Below, one piece after another: positions 25,796 to 36,193 of a stretch of 64,000 nt of DNA. This stretch comes from Actinomycetes bacterium (GTDB lineage Bacteria > Actinomycetota > Actinomycetes > Mycobacteriales > Mycobacteriaceae): assembly GCA_029780675.1 (NCBI GenBank), contig JAKOYE010000052.1:1-64000 (forward strand), given 5' to 3'. The notes beneath the pieces were generated by a model. The model made no database searches and had not been told where the DNA came from. It was given only the letters and a program-made list of their open reading frames with translations. Each line of letters opens with the position of its first letter. Position 1 is the first letter of the stretch. The translations under genes were made by a program, and so were the position numbers.

Positions 25796-25803
25796 AGCAA
25801 AGT

Positions 25804-26688
25804 TTAGAAGCTGTGTTCGTCCGCCGGGAAGGTGCCCGTCGCAACTTCCTCGGCGTACTGCCGGGCGGCCCGGCCGAGTTCCGCGCCGACCTGCCCGAAA
25901 CGCTTGACGAACTTGGCGGTCCGCCCGCTGGTGAGTCCGGCCATGTCCTGCCACACCAGCACCTGGGCGTCGCAGTTGGGACCGGCACCGATACCGACCG
26001 TCGGGATGGTCAGTTTGCCGGTGATCTGGGTGGCCAGCTCGGCCGGCACCATCTCCATCACCACGGCGAACGCGCCGGCCTCCTGGACGGCGATCGCATC
26101 GTGGATCGTCTGCTCGGCGGCGTCCCCGCGGCCCTGGACCCGGAAACCGCCGAGTCCGTTGACGCTCTGCGGGGTGAAGCCGATGTGCGCCATCACCGGG
26201 ATACCGGCGGTGGTCAGCGCGGCGATTTGATCGGCGACCCGTTCGCCGCCCTCGAGTTTGACCGCGTGCGCCCCGGCCTCTTTCATGAAGCGGGTGGCCG
26301 TCGCCAGGGCCTGGCCTGGGCCGCTCTCATACGTGCCGAACGGAAAGTCGGCGATCACCAGGGCATGGTCGGCGCCGCGAACGACACCGCGCACCAGGGG
26401 AATCAGTTCGTCGACGGTGATCGGCACGGTGGTGTCGTAGCCGTAGACCACATTGGCCGCCGAGTCGCCGACCAGGAGCACCGGGATGCCGGCCTCATCG
26501 AAGATCCGGGCGGAGGAGAAGTCGTAGGCGGTGAGCATTGCCCACTTGTGGCCCTCGGCCTTCATCCGCTGCAGATGGTGGGTGCGAATCTTGGTCCGGG
26601 CCGGTGCGGACCCTGACGCGGGCTCAGGAGTCCCGGAACCGCCGTAGGGAGCCGTCTCGGACGTGCTGGTACAGGTGGGTGTTGACAT
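25804..26688 (-). CDS. panB: 3-methyl-2-oxobutanoate hydroxymethyltransferase PanB
   Basis: Makes ketopantoate from ketoisovalerate and methylene-THF, the first step of pantothenate synthesis. Landmarks are [33 protein letters not shown], the metal-binding Asp/Glu of ADFPFGTY and [15 protein letters not shown] and IGIGAGP-like [12 protein letters not shown]. The first 30 residues are a Thr/Ser/Pro-rich tail not needed for the barrel. The start ATG 26688 is chosen over 26733. It is divergent from the acyltransferase gene. Confidence 0.95.
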   Translation of the reverse strand: MSTPTCTSTSETAPYGGSGTPEPASGSAPARTKIRTHHLQRMKAEGHKWAMLTAYDFSSARIFDEAGIPVLLVGDSAANVVYGYDTTVPITVDELIPLVRGVVRGADHALVIADFPFGTYESGPGQALATATRFMKEAGAHAVKLEGGERVADQIAALTTAGIPVMAHIGFTPQSVNGLGGFRVQGRGDAAEQTIHDAIAVQEAGAFAVVMEMVPAELATQITGKLTIPTVGIGAGPNCDAQVLVWQDMAGLTSGRTAKFVKRFGQVGAELGRAARQYAEEVATGTFPADEHSF

Positions 26689-26830
26689 CGTTGTCCCCAG
26701 TGTTCGCCGGATCGAATCCTCGTGGCCTGACACTCAGGTCCCCGGGTTCGCGTGACGACCTCAGTCTGCCACCGCCGAACCGGCGGGGGAATCTGTCCGC
26801 AAGTGCGGTTCCTCACAGCCCCCACACGCC

Positions 26831-26836
26831 TACCAT
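26831..26836 (+). promoter_or_regulatory. -10 element of the WS/DGAT gene, leaderless arrangement
   Basis: TACCAT ends 7 nt before ATG 26844, so transcription would begin at or next to the start codon. No ribosome site precedes the ATG, which agrees with leaderless translation. Confidence 0.45.
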
Positions 26837-26843
26837 CGCGGCT

Positions 26844-28250
26844 ATGCAGCATCTTCAGCGGCTCAGTGGCCTCGACGCCAGCTTCCTCTACCTGGAAACC
26901 TCCACCCAGCCGTTGCACGTGTGCTCGGTTCTCGAACTCGACACCAGCACCATCCCCGGCGGTTACAGCTTCAGCAGGATGCGCGACGAACTCGCGGTCC
27001 GGATCCAGGCGATTCCCACCTTCCGGGAGAAGCTGGCCAACAGCTTCCTCAATCTCGACCACCCGGTCTGGGTGGAGGACGAGGAGTTCGACCTCGAACG
27101 GCATGTGCACCGCATCGGCCTGCCCGCTCCGGGCGGGCGGGTGGAACTGGCCGAGATCTGCGGGCACCTGGCCTCGCTGCCGCTGGATCGGCGCCGCCCG
27201 CTGTGGGAGATGTGGGCCATCGAAGGCCTGGACGGGCAGGATCCCCGCAAGGGCGGCCGGCTCGCGGTGCTGACCAAGGTTCACCACGCCGCCGTCGACG
27301 GTGTCACCGGGGCCAACATCATGTCCCAGCTGTGCACCGTCGAACCGGACGCGCCGCCGCCGGTTCCGGTGCCGGCCAGCCAGGGAACCAACCCGCTGCG
27401 GATCGCCGTCGGCGGTCTGGGCCGGTTCGCCACCCGGCCGCTGCACCTGGCGACCAACGTGCTGCCGGCCACGGTCAACACCGTGGTGGACACCGTCAAG
27501 CGGGTGACCGGCGGTGGCCTGGCGATGGCGGCGCCGTTCGCCGCGCCGCAGACCCCGTTCAACGCCAGCATCAACGCCCAGCGCAACGTCGCGTTCGCGC
27601 AGTTGGATCTCGGCGACATCAAGATCGTCAAGGACCATTTCGGGGTGAAGGTCAACGACGTGGTGATGGCCCTGGTGTCGGGTGTCCTGCGTACATACCT
27701 GCTCGACCGCGGGGAACTGCCGGAGTCCAGCCTGGTGGCGATGGTCCCGGTGTCGGTTCACGACCGCTCGGACCGTCCGGGCCGCAACCAGGTCTCGGGG
27801 ATGTTCTCCACTCTGCAGACCCAGATCGCCGACCCGGTGGAGCGGTTGCGGGCGATCGCCGACGCCAACGTCGCCGCCAAGGAGCACAGTTCGGCGATCG
27901 GCGCCACCCTGCTGCAGGACTGGAGTCAGTTCGCCGGGCCGGCGGTGTTCGGGATCGCCATGCGGGTGTACGCCCGCAGCTGGCTGACCGAGGCCAGGCC
28001 GGTGCACAACCTGGTGATCTCGAATGTCCCCGGTCCGCAGATCCCGCTGTACTTCCTGGGCGCCGAGGTGACGGCTCTCTATCCGCTGGGGCCGATCTTC
28101 CACGGGGCGGGGCTCAACATCACCGTGATGTCCCTCAACGGGAAACTCAACGTCGGCCTGATCTCCTGCCCCGACCTGCTCCCGGACCTGTGGGACATGG
28201 CGGATGGTTTCGGGACGGGGATCAAGGAACTGGTGGCCGCCTGCGGTTGA
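26844..28250 (+). CDS. wax ester synthase/diacylglycerol acyltransferase (WS/DGAT)
   Basis: A 468-residue acyl-CoA-dependent acyltransferase. The catalytic HHAAVDG (HHxxxDG) lies near residue 150, and the C-terminal NVPGP region and PLGPIFHGAGLNI are characteristic. It makes triacylglycerol or wax esters for storage at the membrane or lipid body. Mycobacteria have many paralogues; the preferred substrates cannot be told. M. tuberculosis has no such gene between panB and caeA as I recall, so this is a lineage-specific insertion or loss. Confidence 0.93.
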   Translation: MQHLQRLSGLDASFLYLETSTQPLHVCSVLELDTSTIPGGYSFSRMRDELAVRIQAIPTFREKLANSFLNLDHPVWVEDEEFDLERHVHRIGLPAPGGRVELAEICGHLASLPLDRRRPLWEMWAIEGLDGQDPRKGGRLAVLTKVHHAAVDGVTGANIMSQLCTVEPDAPPPVPVPASQGTNPLRIAVGGLGRFATRPLHLATNVLPATVNTVVDTVKRVTGGGLAMAAPFAAPQTPFNASINAQRNVAFAQLDLGDIKIVKDHFGVKVNDVVMALVSGVLRTYLLDRGELPESSLVAMVPVSVHDRSDRPGRNQVSGMFSTLQTQIADPVERLRAIADANVAAKEHSSAIGATLLQDWSQFAGPAVFGIAMRVYARSWLTEARPVHNLVISNVPGPQIPLYFLGAEVTALYPLGPIFHGAGLNITVMSLNGKLNVGLISCPDLLPDLWDMADGFGTGIKELVAACG

Positions 28251-28309
28251 GCGAGCGCCGCCCGTCGTTGAGTAGAGCCTTACCAGCCCTGACGGGGGAG
28301 CATGGCAGC

Positions 28310-29860
28310 ATGGTCGCCATGAGCCATCGACGATCCGGCGCCGGGCGCGTCGCCCTGGTGATGACCTCCGCGGCTGCGGTGCTGGCAGCCAGCGCGGGCT
28401 GCAGCAGCGTGGTGGCGGGCCGGGCGATCCTGGCCGAACCCCAGATCGGGCAGCCCGCGCAGTGGGGCCCGTGCCGGCCCTCCGGCGGCGGTGGGAACGC
28501 GCTGCCGATCCCGTCGGGAGCCCAGTGCGGCAAGATCGCGGTGCCGGTGAACTACGACAACCCCGACGCCGGAACCGCGACGCTGGCGTTGATCCGGTTC
28601 CCCGCGACCGGTGAGCGGATCGGCTCGCTGATCATCAACCCGGGCGGGCCGGGGGAGTCCGGTATCGAGGCGGCCACCGGGATCGTCGAGGGGATGCCGG
28701 CGTCGGTCCGGGAGCGCTTTGACCTGGTCGGCTTCGACCCGCGGGGGGTGGCCGCCTCCACCCCGGCGCTGTGGTGCAACTCCGATGCCGACAACGACCG
28801 GATCCGAGCCGAACCGCAGGTGGATTACAGCCCGGCTGGCGTCGAGAAGATCGAGAACGAGACCAAGCAGTTCGTCCAGCGCTGTGTGGACAAGATGGGC
28901 ACCGAGTTCCTGGCCAATGTCGGCACCGCCAGCGTGGCCAAGGACCTCGACATGCTGCGGGCCGCCGTCGGCGACGACAAGTTGAACTATCTGGGCTACT
29001 CCTACGGCACCCGGATCGGTGCGGCCTACGCCGAGGCCTACCCGGACAAAGTGCGCGCGATGATCCTCGACGGCGCCGTCGATCCCAACGCCGACCCGAT
29101 CCAGGCCGATATCGACCAGGCCAAGGCGTTCCAGGACGCGTTCAACGACTACGCCGCGGACTGCGCCAAGGACGTGGGCTGCCCACTGGGTGCGGATCCG
29201 GCCAAGGCCGTCGCCAAGTATCGCGACCTGGTGGACCCGCTGGTGGAGAAGCCGATGCCCACCCGCGACCCCCGCGGGCTGAGCTACAACGACGCCATCG
29301 TCGGCACCATCATGGCGCTGTACTCGCCGAACCTGTGGCGGCATCTGACCCAGGGGCTCACCGAGATGACCCGCGGTCGCGGCGACACCATGCTGGCCCT
29401 GGCCGACATGTACATGCGCCGGGACGAGCAGGGCCACTACACCAACGCCACCGACGCGCGGATCGCCGTCAACTGCGTCGACCAGCCGCCGATCACCGAC
29501 CGGGCCAAGGTGGTCGAAGAGGACCGCCGACTGCGCGAGGTGGCCCCGTTCATGAGCTACGGCGACTTCACCGGTCACGCGCCGATGAGCACCTGCGCGT
29601 TCTGGCCGGTGCCGCCGACCAGCACCCCGCACCTCGTTTCCGCCGAGGGCCTGCCCCCGGTCCTGGTGGTGTCCAGTACCGGTGACCCGGCAACGCCTTA
29701 CCAGGCCGGGGTCGATCTGGCCAAGCAGCTCGGCGGTGCGCTGCTGACCTTCAACGGGACCCAGCACACCGTGGTCTTCCAGGGCGAGAAGTGTGTGGAC
29801 GACTACGCCGCCGCGTACTTGGTCGATCTGAAACTGCCCGCTCCGGGCGCGACCTGCTGA
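28310..29860 (+). CDS. caeA: cell-envelope serine protease CaeA/Hip1 homologue (lipoprotein)
   Basis: The N-terminus is a lipoprotein signal with lipobox LAASAGC. The alpha/beta-hydrolase domain has INPGGPGESG (oxyanion region), nucleophile GYSYGTRIG (Ser about 228-231 depending on start), STGDPATPYQAGVDL (Asp) and NGTQHTVV (His), as in TAP-like C-terminal peptidases. In M. tuberculosis Rv2224c (Hip1) cleaves GroEL2 and affects immune signalling and envelope integrity. The start ATG 28310 has GGGGGAG ten bases upstream; ATG 28319 is in frame. The paralogue follows directly. Confidence 0.94.
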   Translation: MVAMSHRRSGAGRVALVMTSAAAVLAASAGCSSVVAGRAILAEPQIGQPAQWGPCRPSGGGGNALPIPSGAQCGKIAVPVNYDNPDAGTATLALIRFPATGERIGSLIINPGGPGESGIEAATGIVEGMPASVRERFDLVGFDPRGVAASTPALWCNSDADNDRIRAEPQVDYSPAGVEKIENETKQFVQRCVDKMGTEFLANVGTASVAKDLDMLRAAVGDDKLNYLGYSYGTRIGAAYAEAYPDKVRAMILDGAVDPNADPIQADIDQAKAFQDAFNDYAADCAKDVGCPLGADPAKAVAKYRDLVDPLVEKPMPTRDPRGLSYNDAIVGTIMALYSPNLWRHLTQGLTEMTRGRGDTMLALADMYMRRDEQGHYTNATDARIAVNCVDQPPITDRAKVVEEDRRLREVAPFMSYGDFTGHAPMSTCAFWPVPPTSTPHLVSAEGLPPVLVVSSTGDPATPYQAGVDLAKQLGGALLTFNGTQHTVVFQGEKCVDDYAAAYLVDLKLPAPGATC

Positions 29861-29957
29861 CCCGGATCGGACGGTTCCGGACGCCCGGTTCCGCGCCGGT
29901 CACACCTCGGTATCGGATCCGCAGCGGCCGTCGGCAGGACCCCCGCACCGTGCCACG

Positions 29958-31496
29958 ATGGCGGCCATGAATCCCTCGGGTCGGCGTGGCTCGGCGTTGC
30001 GTATCGGGATATCGGGATTCCTCTGCACCGTGCTGACTGTCGGGGTGGGGACCGGTCCGGCCGCCGCCACACCGGGCGCCGGGCAGACGTCGGCGTCGGC
30101 GCCGCAGTGGGGGAGCTGTGACGAGATGGTCGCCGATGTGTACCTGCCCCGGGCGTTGTGCACGACCGTCGCGGTGCCGATCGACGACGCCGACCCCACC
30201 GGCCCGCAGGCCCACCTCGCGGTCATCAAGATCCCGGCCACCGGACGCCGTATCGGCTCGCTGTTGATGAACCCCGGCGGACCCGGAGCCTCAGCGGTCG
30301 ACGCGGTGGTGAACATCGCCGACGGGCTGTCCGACAACCCGATCACCGAGCACTTCGACCTGGTCGGGTTCGACCCGCGCGGGGTGGGCTACTCCAGCCC
30401 GCAGTTGCGGTGCCGCACCGACGCCGAGTTCGACGCGTGGCGGCGCGAGCCGATGGTGGACTACAGCAAGTCCGGGGTCGCCGAGATCGAAGGGCTCTAC
30501 CGCGATCTCGCCGCGCAGTGCGTCCAGCGGATGGGAAAGGAGTTCCTCGCCGGCGTCGGAACCGCTTCGGCCGCAAAGGATATGGACGTCGTGCGGCAGG
30601 CGCTCGGCGACGAGAAGATCAACTACCTCGGGTTCAGCTACGGCACCGAACTTGGTACCGCCTACCTGCAGCGTTTCCCCGACCGGGTGCGGGCCATGGT
30701 GCTCGACGGGGCTATCGACCCGGAGGCCGATCCGGTGGCGTCACTGGTGGATCAGATGGCGGGTTTCCAGGTGGCCTTCGAGGATTACGCCGCCGACTGC
30801 GCCCAGTATGCGGCCTGTCCGCTGGGCAACAATCCGGCCAAAGCGGTTGAGCGGTTCCATGAACTGGTCAATCCGTTGGTCGCGGAGCCCGGGCCGACCT
30901 CGGATCCCCGCGGGCTGAGTTACGCCGACGCGATCACCGGAACCGTCAACGCGCTCTACACCCCTAATTACTGGAAGTACTTGACCAGTGGTCTGCTCGG
31001 GCTGAAGCGCGGCACCGACGCGGGTGACCTGCTGCTGCTGGCCGACGATTATCAAGGCCGCGACCCCGACGGCCATTACGACAACGGCCAGGACGCGTTC
31101 AACGGAATCCGGTGCGTCGACGCTCCGACTCCGACCGACCCGGCCGTGTGGGCCGCAGCTGATCGCCAGATCCGGCAGCGGGCCCCGTTCCTGGCCTACG
31201 GGGACTACACCGGCTACGCACCGCGCGATCTGTGCGCGTTCTGGCCCGTCCCGCCCACCTCGATGCCCAAGACCGCGTCGCCCGCCCCGGCCGGCAGTGC
31301 CGTGGTGGTCTCGACCACCCACGACCCGGCGACTCCGTACCAGGCCGGTGTCGACCTGGCCCGCCAGCTGCAGGTCCCGCTGATCTCCTATGACGGAACC
31401 CAGCACACAGTGGTGTTCGACGGCAACGCGTGCGTGGATGACGCCGTGATCAGCTATTTCGTCGACCGGACGGTGCCCGGCAACCTGCAGTGCTAG
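29958..31496 (+). CDS. secreted CaeA paralogue, TAP-like serine protease (Rv2223c type)
   Basis: Shares the whole plan of the upstream protease: MNPGGPGASA, GFSYGTELG with the nucleophile Ser, THDPATPYQAGVDLA and DGTQHTVVFDG complete the triad. The N-terminus has a Sec signal (LCTVLTVGVGTGPAAA) but no lipobox cysteine, so it is probably released instead of anchored. It arose by tandem duplication with caeA. The start is ATG 29958 or ATG 29967. The substrate is unknown. Confidence 0.92.
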   Translation: MAAMNPSGRRGSALRIGISGFLCTVLTVGVGTGPAAATPGAGQTSASAPQWGSCDEMVADVYLPRALCTTVAVPIDDADPTGPQAHLAVIKIPATGRRIGSLLMNPGGPGASAVDAVVNIADGLSDNPITEHFDLVGFDPRGVGYSSPQLRCRTDAEFDAWRREPMVDYSKSGVAEIEGLYRDLAAQCVQRMGKEFLAGVGTASAAKDMDVVRQALGDEKINYLGFSYGTELGTAYLQRFPDRVRAMVLDGAIDPEADPVASLVDQMAGFQVAFEDYAADCAQYAACPLGNNPAKAVERFHELVNPLVAEPGPTSDPRGLSYADAITGTVNALYTPNYWKYLTSGLLGLKRGTDAGDLLLLADDYQGRDPDGHYDNGQDAFNGIRCVDAPTPTDPAVWAAADRQIRQRAPFLAYGDYTGYAPRDLCAFWPVPPTSMPKTASPAPAGSAVVVSTTHDPATPYQAGVDLARQLQVPLISYDGTQHTVVFDGNACVDDAVISYFVDRTVPGNLQC

Positions 31497-31547
31497 GCCG
31501 TCCCGGGGTCTGCGGCAGCCCGGAGCGGGTGGCGGCCGACGCGGATT

Positions 31548-31608
31548 TTGTGCTAAACAGGGCAGCGGCTCCTAGGTTGTGGGGAGTAGGCCGCTGCCCT
31601 GCTGCGTC
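31548..31608 (+). other. hairpin element, copy 1 (shared GTGGGGAGT loop)
   Basis: AGGGCAGCGGC (31559-31569) pairs perfectly with GCCGCTGCCCT (31590-31600) across a 20-nt loop holding GTGGGGAGT (31579-31587); CTGCTGCGTC follows. A related element lies at 43208-43277 with the same loop and flanks but a different stem. TTGTGC (31548) and TAGGTT (31573) could alternatively be a promoter with a 19-bp gap. It may act as a terminator for the protease gene or as a small structured RNA. Confidence 0.5.
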
Positions 31609-31624
31609 TCTTTATACCCCGTTC

Positions 31625-31644
31625 CGGGGCGGACGTACGCCCCG
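31625..31644 (+). other. short hairpin upstream of glnA2
   Basis: CGGGGCG (31625-31631) and CGCCCCG (31638-31644) form a perfect 7-bp stem with a 6-nt loop. Nothing else was found in the 31497-31824 gap beyond this, the copy-1 hairpin and the glnA2 promoter elements. Confidence 0.4.
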
Positions 31645-31789
31645 AGGCAGCGGTTCGTGTCAATTGAGATCCCGGCACCGGGCGGGGTCGGCTCCAGGCC
31701 GACCGCCCGGTCCTGCCGGCGTCGTCCGCCCGTCGCCGTGTAACCGCACGTCAGGGGAGGTGGGCGGCTGTCGGCGCTCGGTCGGCGTA

Positions 31790-31802
31790 ACACAGAATTA
31801 AC
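31790..31802 (+). promoter_or_regulatory. GlnR-type site AC-n9-AC before glnA2
   Basis: AC-acagaatta-AC fits the AC-n9-AC pattern reported for mycobacterial GlnR. It ends 10 bp before the presumed -10, so binding could affect glnA2 transcription. Only one such site is seen here, against two before glnA1. Confidence 0.4.
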
Positions 31803-31812
31803 AGCGCCTGCC

Positions 31813-31818
31813 TACGCT
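31813..31818 (+). promoter_or_regulatory. -10 element of glnA2, leaderless arrangement
   Basis: TACGCT ends 6 nt before ATG 31825 and no ribosome site is visible, so a leaderless glnA2 mRNA is expected. Confidence 0.4.
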
Positions 31819-31824
31819 CGCGAC

Positions 31825-33165
31825 ATGGACCGCCAGAAGGAATTCGTGCTGCGCACGCTGGAGGAGCGCGACATCCGCTTCGTCCGGCTGTGGTTCACCG
31901 ACGTTCTGGGATTCCTCAAGACGGTGGCGATCGCGCCCGCCGAACTCGAGGGTGCCTTCGAGGAGGGCATCGGGTTCGACGGCTCCTCGATCGAGGGCTT
32001 CGCCCGGGTCTCCGAGGCCGACATGGTGGTTCGGCCCGATCCGTCGACGTTCCAGGTGCTGCCCTGGACCACCAGTGCCGGCAAGCACCACTCGGCGCGG
32101 ATGTTCTGCGATATCTCGATGCCGGACGGGTCGCCCTCCTGGGCGGACAGCCGTCACGTGCTGCGGCGTCAGCTGGCCAAGGCCGGCGACCTGGGATTCT
32201 CCTGCTACGTCCACCCCGAGATCGAGTTCTTCCTGCTCGAGGCCGGCCCGTACGACGGATCGGTGCCGGTGCCGGCGGATAACGGCGGCTACTTCGACCA
32301 GGCGGTGCACGATTCGGCGCCCAACTTCCGCCGGCACGCGATCGACGCCCTGGAACAGATGGGCATCTCGGTCGAGTTCAGCCACCACGAGGGCGCTCCC
32401 GGCCAGCAGGAGATCGACCTGCGCTACGCCGACGCCCTGTCCATGGCCGACAACGTCATGACATTCCGCTACGTCATCAAAGAGGTCGCGATCGCCGAGG
32501 GCGTTCGCGCGTCGTTCATGCCCAAGCCGTTCGCCGAGTATCCCGGCTCGGCCATGCACACCCACATGAGCCTGTTCGAGGGTGAGACCAACGCCTTCCA
32601 CAGCGCCGAGGACCCGCTGCAGTTGTCCGCCGTCGCGAAGTCCTTCATCGCCGGAATCCTCGAGCACGCCGGTGAGATCAGCGCGGTCACCAACCAGTGG
32701 GTGAACTCCTACAAGCGGCTGGTGCACGGCGGCGAGGCACCGACCGCCGTCTCCTGGGGAGCGGCCAACCGGTCGGCGCTGGTGCGGGTGCCGATGTACA
32801 CCCCCCGCAAGGCGTCGTCGCGGCGTATCGAGGTGCGCAGCCCGGACTCGGCCTGCAACCCCTATCTGACGTTCGCGGTCCTGCTGGCCGCTGGACTGCG
32901 CGGTGTGGAGAACAACTACGAGTTGGCGCCGCAGGCCGAGGACAATGTGTGGACCCTGACACCCGAGGAGCGCCGTGCGATGGGCTACCGGGAGTTACCG
33001 TCCAGCCTCGGCATGGCGCTTACCGAGATGGAGCGCTCCGAACTGGTCGCCGAGGCCCTCGGCGAGCACGTCTTCGACTACTTCCTGCGCAACAAGCGCG
33101 CCGAGTGGGAGCAGTACCGCAGCAACGTCACCCCCTTCGAGCTGAAGCAGTACCTCTCGCTGTAA
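31825..33165 (+). CDS. glnA2: glutamine synthetase GlnA2 (type I, alpha-like)
   Basis: A 446-residue type I synthetase with GIGFDGSSIEGF, HPEIEFFL, HHEGAPGQQEID, HTHMSLFEG and NRSALVRVP, all catalytic or metal/ATP sites of the family. In the loop where GlnA1 has DLYELPP it has MGYRELPSS, so it lacks the usual adenylylation site and is probably not controlled by GlnE. M. tuberculosis GlnA2 (Rv2222c) is a non-essential paralogue. It is followed 9 bp later by glnE. Confidence 0.95.
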   Translation: MDRQKEFVLRTLEERDIRFVRLWFTDVLGFLKTVAIAPAELEGAFEEGIGFDGSSIEGFARVSEADMVVRPDPSTFQVLPWTTSAGKHHSARMFCDISMPDGSPSWADSRHVLRRQLAKAGDLGFSCYVHPEIEFFLLEAGPYDGSVPVPADNGGYFDQAVHDSAPNFRRHAIDALEQMGISVEFSHHEGAPGQQEIDLRYADALSMADNVMTFRYVIKEVAIAEGVRASFMPKPFAEYPGSAMHTHMSLFEGETNAFHSAEDPLQLSAVAKSFIAGILEHAGEISAVTNQWVNSYKRLVHGGEAPTAVSWGAANRSALVRVPMYTPRKASSRRIEVRSPDSACNPYLTFAVLLAAGLRGVENNYELAPQAEDNVWTLTPEERRAMGYRELPSSLGMALTEMERSELVAEALGEHVFDYFLRNKRAEWEQYRSNVTPFELKQYLSL

Positions 33166-33174
33166 CGTCGCCTG

Positions 33175-36168
33175 GTGGCCAAACCGGCACCTGAACCGGC
33201 TGCTCGACCGGCAACCCAGCGCCCCCGCGTGCCCAGTGTGGGCCGGCTCGGTCTGGTGCAGCCGAGCGCCCCCGCGCAGTTGGCGCTGCTGGGCTGGGAC
33301 ACCGACGACCACGTCGAACTGCTGTGGTCGCTGTCACGCGCACCCGACGCGGACGCCGCCCTGCACACCATGGTGCGGCTTGCCGAAGCGCTCGGCGACG
33401 ACTGGGCCGAACTGAACGCCGCGCTGTCCACGGACCGCGCCCTGCGCGGCCGGCTGTTCTCCGTGCTGGGCTCCTCCCTCGCCCTCGGTGACCACCTGGT
33501 GGCCAACCCGACTTCCTGGCGTCTGCTGCAGGGCAGGCTGAGCCTTCCCGGCCCCGAGCAGTTACGGTCGATCTTCGGCGCCTGCGTCGCCGGCGAAAGC
33601 CCCTGCGAGCCAACGGCACTGGCACCCAAGCTGCGTTCCCTTTACCGGGATCAGCTGCTCATCCTGGCCGCGCTCGACCTGGCTCCGACCGTCGAGAACG
33701 AGCCGGTGCTGCCGTTCCCGACCGTCGGCGCGCACCTGGCGGACCTGGCCGACGCGGCGTTGGACGCCGCACTGCAGGCGGCCGTCGCGATGGTGTGCCG
33801 GGACGCCCCCGCGCCCCGACTGGCGGTGATCGCCATGGGTAAATGCGGTGCGCGGGAACTGAACTACGTCAGCGACGTCGATGTCATCTTCGTGGGGGAG
33901 GATGCCGACCCGGTCACCACGCGGGTGGCGGGAGAGATGATGCGACTGGCCTCCGAGGCGTTCTTCGAGGTCGACGCCGCGCTGCGCCCGGAGGGCAAGG
34001 CCGGGGCCCTGGTGCGCACCCTGGACTCCCATATCGCGTACTACCAGAAGTGGGCGAAAACCTGGGAGTTCCAGGCGCTGCTCAAGGCCCGTCCGGCGGT
34101 GGGGGACCCAGAACTGGGCCGGGCCTACATCGATGCACTGATGCCGATGGTGTGGACCGCCTGCGAGCGGGAAGACTTCGTCGCCGACGTCCAGGCCATG
34201 CGCCGCCGGGTCGAATCCCTGGTGCCCGCGGGCGTGCGGGACCGGGAGATCAAACTGGGCACCGGCGGCCTGCGCGACGTCGAGTTCGCCGTTCAGTTGC
34301 TGCAACTCGTGCACGGGCGCACCGACAGCTCGCTGCACGTCGCCTCGACCGTCGACGCCCTGGCCGCACTCGGTGCGGGCGGTTACATCGGCCGTGACGA
34401 CTCCGCCAACCTCACCGCCTCCTACGAGTTCCTCCGGCTGCTCGAACACCGGCTGCAACTGCAGCGGCTGCGGCGCACCCACCTACTGCCCGCCGCCGAC
34501 GACGACGAGGCGCTGCGCTGGCTGGCCCGCGCCGCCCACGTCCGCCCGGACGGCACTCACGACGCCCTCGGGGTTCTGCGCGAGGAGATCAAACGGCAGA
34601 ACGTCCGGGTGTCCAAGCTGCACGCCAAGCTGTTCTACCAACCGCTGCTGGAGTCGGTCGGCTCGCCGCTGGGCTTCGCCACCGGGATGTCGGCGGAGGC
34701 CGCCGAACGGCAGTTGGCGGCGCTCGGCTATGAGGGGCCGCAGAGCGCGCTGACCCATCTGAGCGCCTTGGTCAACGTGGGCGGCCGGCGCGGCCGGGTC
34801 CAGGCCGTCCTGTTGCCCCGGCTGCTGGACTGGCTGTCCGACACCCCGGACCCGGATGGCGGGCTGCTGGCCTACCGCCGGATCAGCGAGGCGCTGGCCG
34901 ACCAGCGCTGGTACCTGGCGACCCTGCGGGACGAGAGCGCGGTGGCCAAGCGGCTGATGCGGGTGCTCGGCACCAGCGCCTACGTGCCGGAACTGCTGAT
35001 GCGCGCGCCGGAGGTGATCGCGACCTACGCCGACGGGCCGACCGGCCCGAAACTGCTCGACGTCGATCCGGACGGTGTGGCGCGGGCGCTGATCGCCTCG
35101 GCCGGCCGGCATCCCGAACCGGCGCGCGCCATCGCCGCCGCGCGCACCCTGCGCCGTCGCGAACTGGCCCGGGTGGCGTCGGCCGACCTGCTCGGCATGC
35201 TCGACGTCGACCAGGTCTGCACCGCACTGAGTTCGGTGTGGGTCGCGGTGCTGCAGTGCGCCCTGGAGGCGGTGATCCGAGGCAGCACCGAGGACGGGCC
35301 GGCGCCGGCGCGGATCGCGGTGATTGGGATGGGCCGGCTCGGTGGTGGGGAGTTGGGCTACGGGTCGGACGCCGACGTCATGTTCGTCTGCGACCCGGTG
35401 CCCGGCGCGAACGAGACCCGCGCCGTCAAGTGGTCGGTATCCGTCGCCGAGCAGTTGCGCACCCTGCTCGGCACCCCCAGCGACGATCCGCCGCTGGAGG
35501 TCGACGCCAACCTGCGCCCCGAGGGGCGCAGCGGCCCGTTGGTCCGAACGCTGGCCTCCTACACGGCCTACTACGCGCAGTGGGCGCAGCCCTGGGAGGT
35601 CCAGGCGTTGCTACGTGCCGTGCCGGTGGCCGGCGATCCGGACCTGGGCCGGGAGTTCCTGGCGATGGCCGACCGGATTCGCTACCCGGCCGGCGGGATT
35701 GCCCCGGCGGCGGTGCAGGAGATCCGCAGGATCAAGGCCAGGGTGGACGCCGAGCGGTTGCCCCGCGGCGCCGACCCGAACACCCACACCAAGCTCGGCC
35801 GGGGCGGGCTGGCCGATGTCGAGTGGACCGTCCAACTGCTGCAACTGCAGCACGCCGATGATGTTCCGGCCCTGAAGAATTCGTCGACGTGCGCGGCGCT
35901 GGACGCGATCGCGGAGGCCGAGCTGATCCCGGCCGGCGACGCCGAGTTGCTCCGGGACGCGTGGCTGACCGCCACCCGGGCGCGCAACGCGTTGGTGCTG
36001 GTCCGCGGTAAGCCGACCGACCAACTGCCCGGCCCCGGCCGTCAGCTCAACGCCGTCGCGGTGGCCGCGGGCTGGCGCAGCGACGACGGCGGGGAGTTCC
36101 TGGACAACTATCTTCGGGTCACCCGGCGGGCGAAAGCCGTGGTGAACAGGGTGTTCGGGGTTCAATGA
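33175..36168 (+). CDS. glnE: bifunctional glutamine synthetase adenylyltransferase/deadenylylase GlnE
   Basis: A 997-residue regulator that adds AMP to, and removes it from, GlnA1. It contains two nucleotidyltransferase domains: [19 protein letters not shown] near residue 223 (deadenylylation half) and [21 protein letters not shown] near residue 720 (adenylylation half), both with G-S-x-x-D-x-D metal residues. Helical linkers with [10 protein letters not shown] and [19 protein letters not shown] complete the typical plan. GTG 33175 is the only reasonable start. It is co-directional with glnA2; its real substrate GlnA1 is encoded 7 kb away. Confidence 0.96.
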   Translation: MAKPAPEPAARPATQRPRVPSVGRLGLVQPSAPAQLALLGWDTDDHVELLWSLSRAPDADAALHTMVRLAEALGDDWAELNAALSTDRALRGRLFSVLGSSLALGDHLVANPTSWRLLQGRLSLPGPEQLRSIFGACVAGESPCEPTALAPKLRSLYRDQLLILAALDLAPTVENEPVLPFPTVGAHLADLADAALDAALQAAVAMVCRDAPAPRLAVIAMGKCGARELNYVSDVDVIFVGEDADPVTTRVAGEMMRLASEAFFEVDAALRPEGKAGALVRTLDSHIAYYQKWAKTWEFQALLKARPAVGDPELGRAYIDALMPMVWTACEREDFVADVQAMRRRVESLVPAGVRDREIKLGTGGLRDVEFAVQLLQLVHGRTDSSLHVASTVDALAALGAGGYIGRDDSANLTASYEFLRLLEHRLQLQRLRRTHLLPAADDDEALRWLARAAHVRPDGTHDALGVLREEIKRQNVRVSKLHAKLFYQPLLESVGSPLGFATGMSAEAAERQLAALGYEGPQSALTHLSALVNVGGRRGRVQAVLLPRLLDWLSDTPDPDGGLLAYRRISEALADQRWYLATLRDESAVAKRLMRVLGTSAYVPELLMRAPEVIATYADGPTGPKLLDVDPDGVARALIASAGRHPEPARAIAAARTLRRRELARVASADLLGMLDVDQVCTALSSVWVAVLQCALEAVIRGSTEDGPAPARIAVIGMGRLGGGELGYGSDADVMFVCDPVPGANETRAVKWSVSVAEQLRTLLGTPSDDPPLEVDANLRPEGRSGPLVRTLASYTAYYAQWAQPWEVQALLRAVPVAGDPDLGREFLAMADRIRYPAGGIAPAAVQEIRRIKARVDAERLPRGADPNTHTKLGRGGLADVEWTVQLLQLQHADDVPALKNSSTCAALDAIAEAELIPAGDAELLRDAWLTATRARNALVLVRGKPTDQLPGPGRQLNAVAVAAGWRSDDGGEFLDNYLRVTRRAKAVVNRVFGVQ

Positions 36169-36193
36169 GGCCGGCCGGGGGTTCCCCGGCGGT

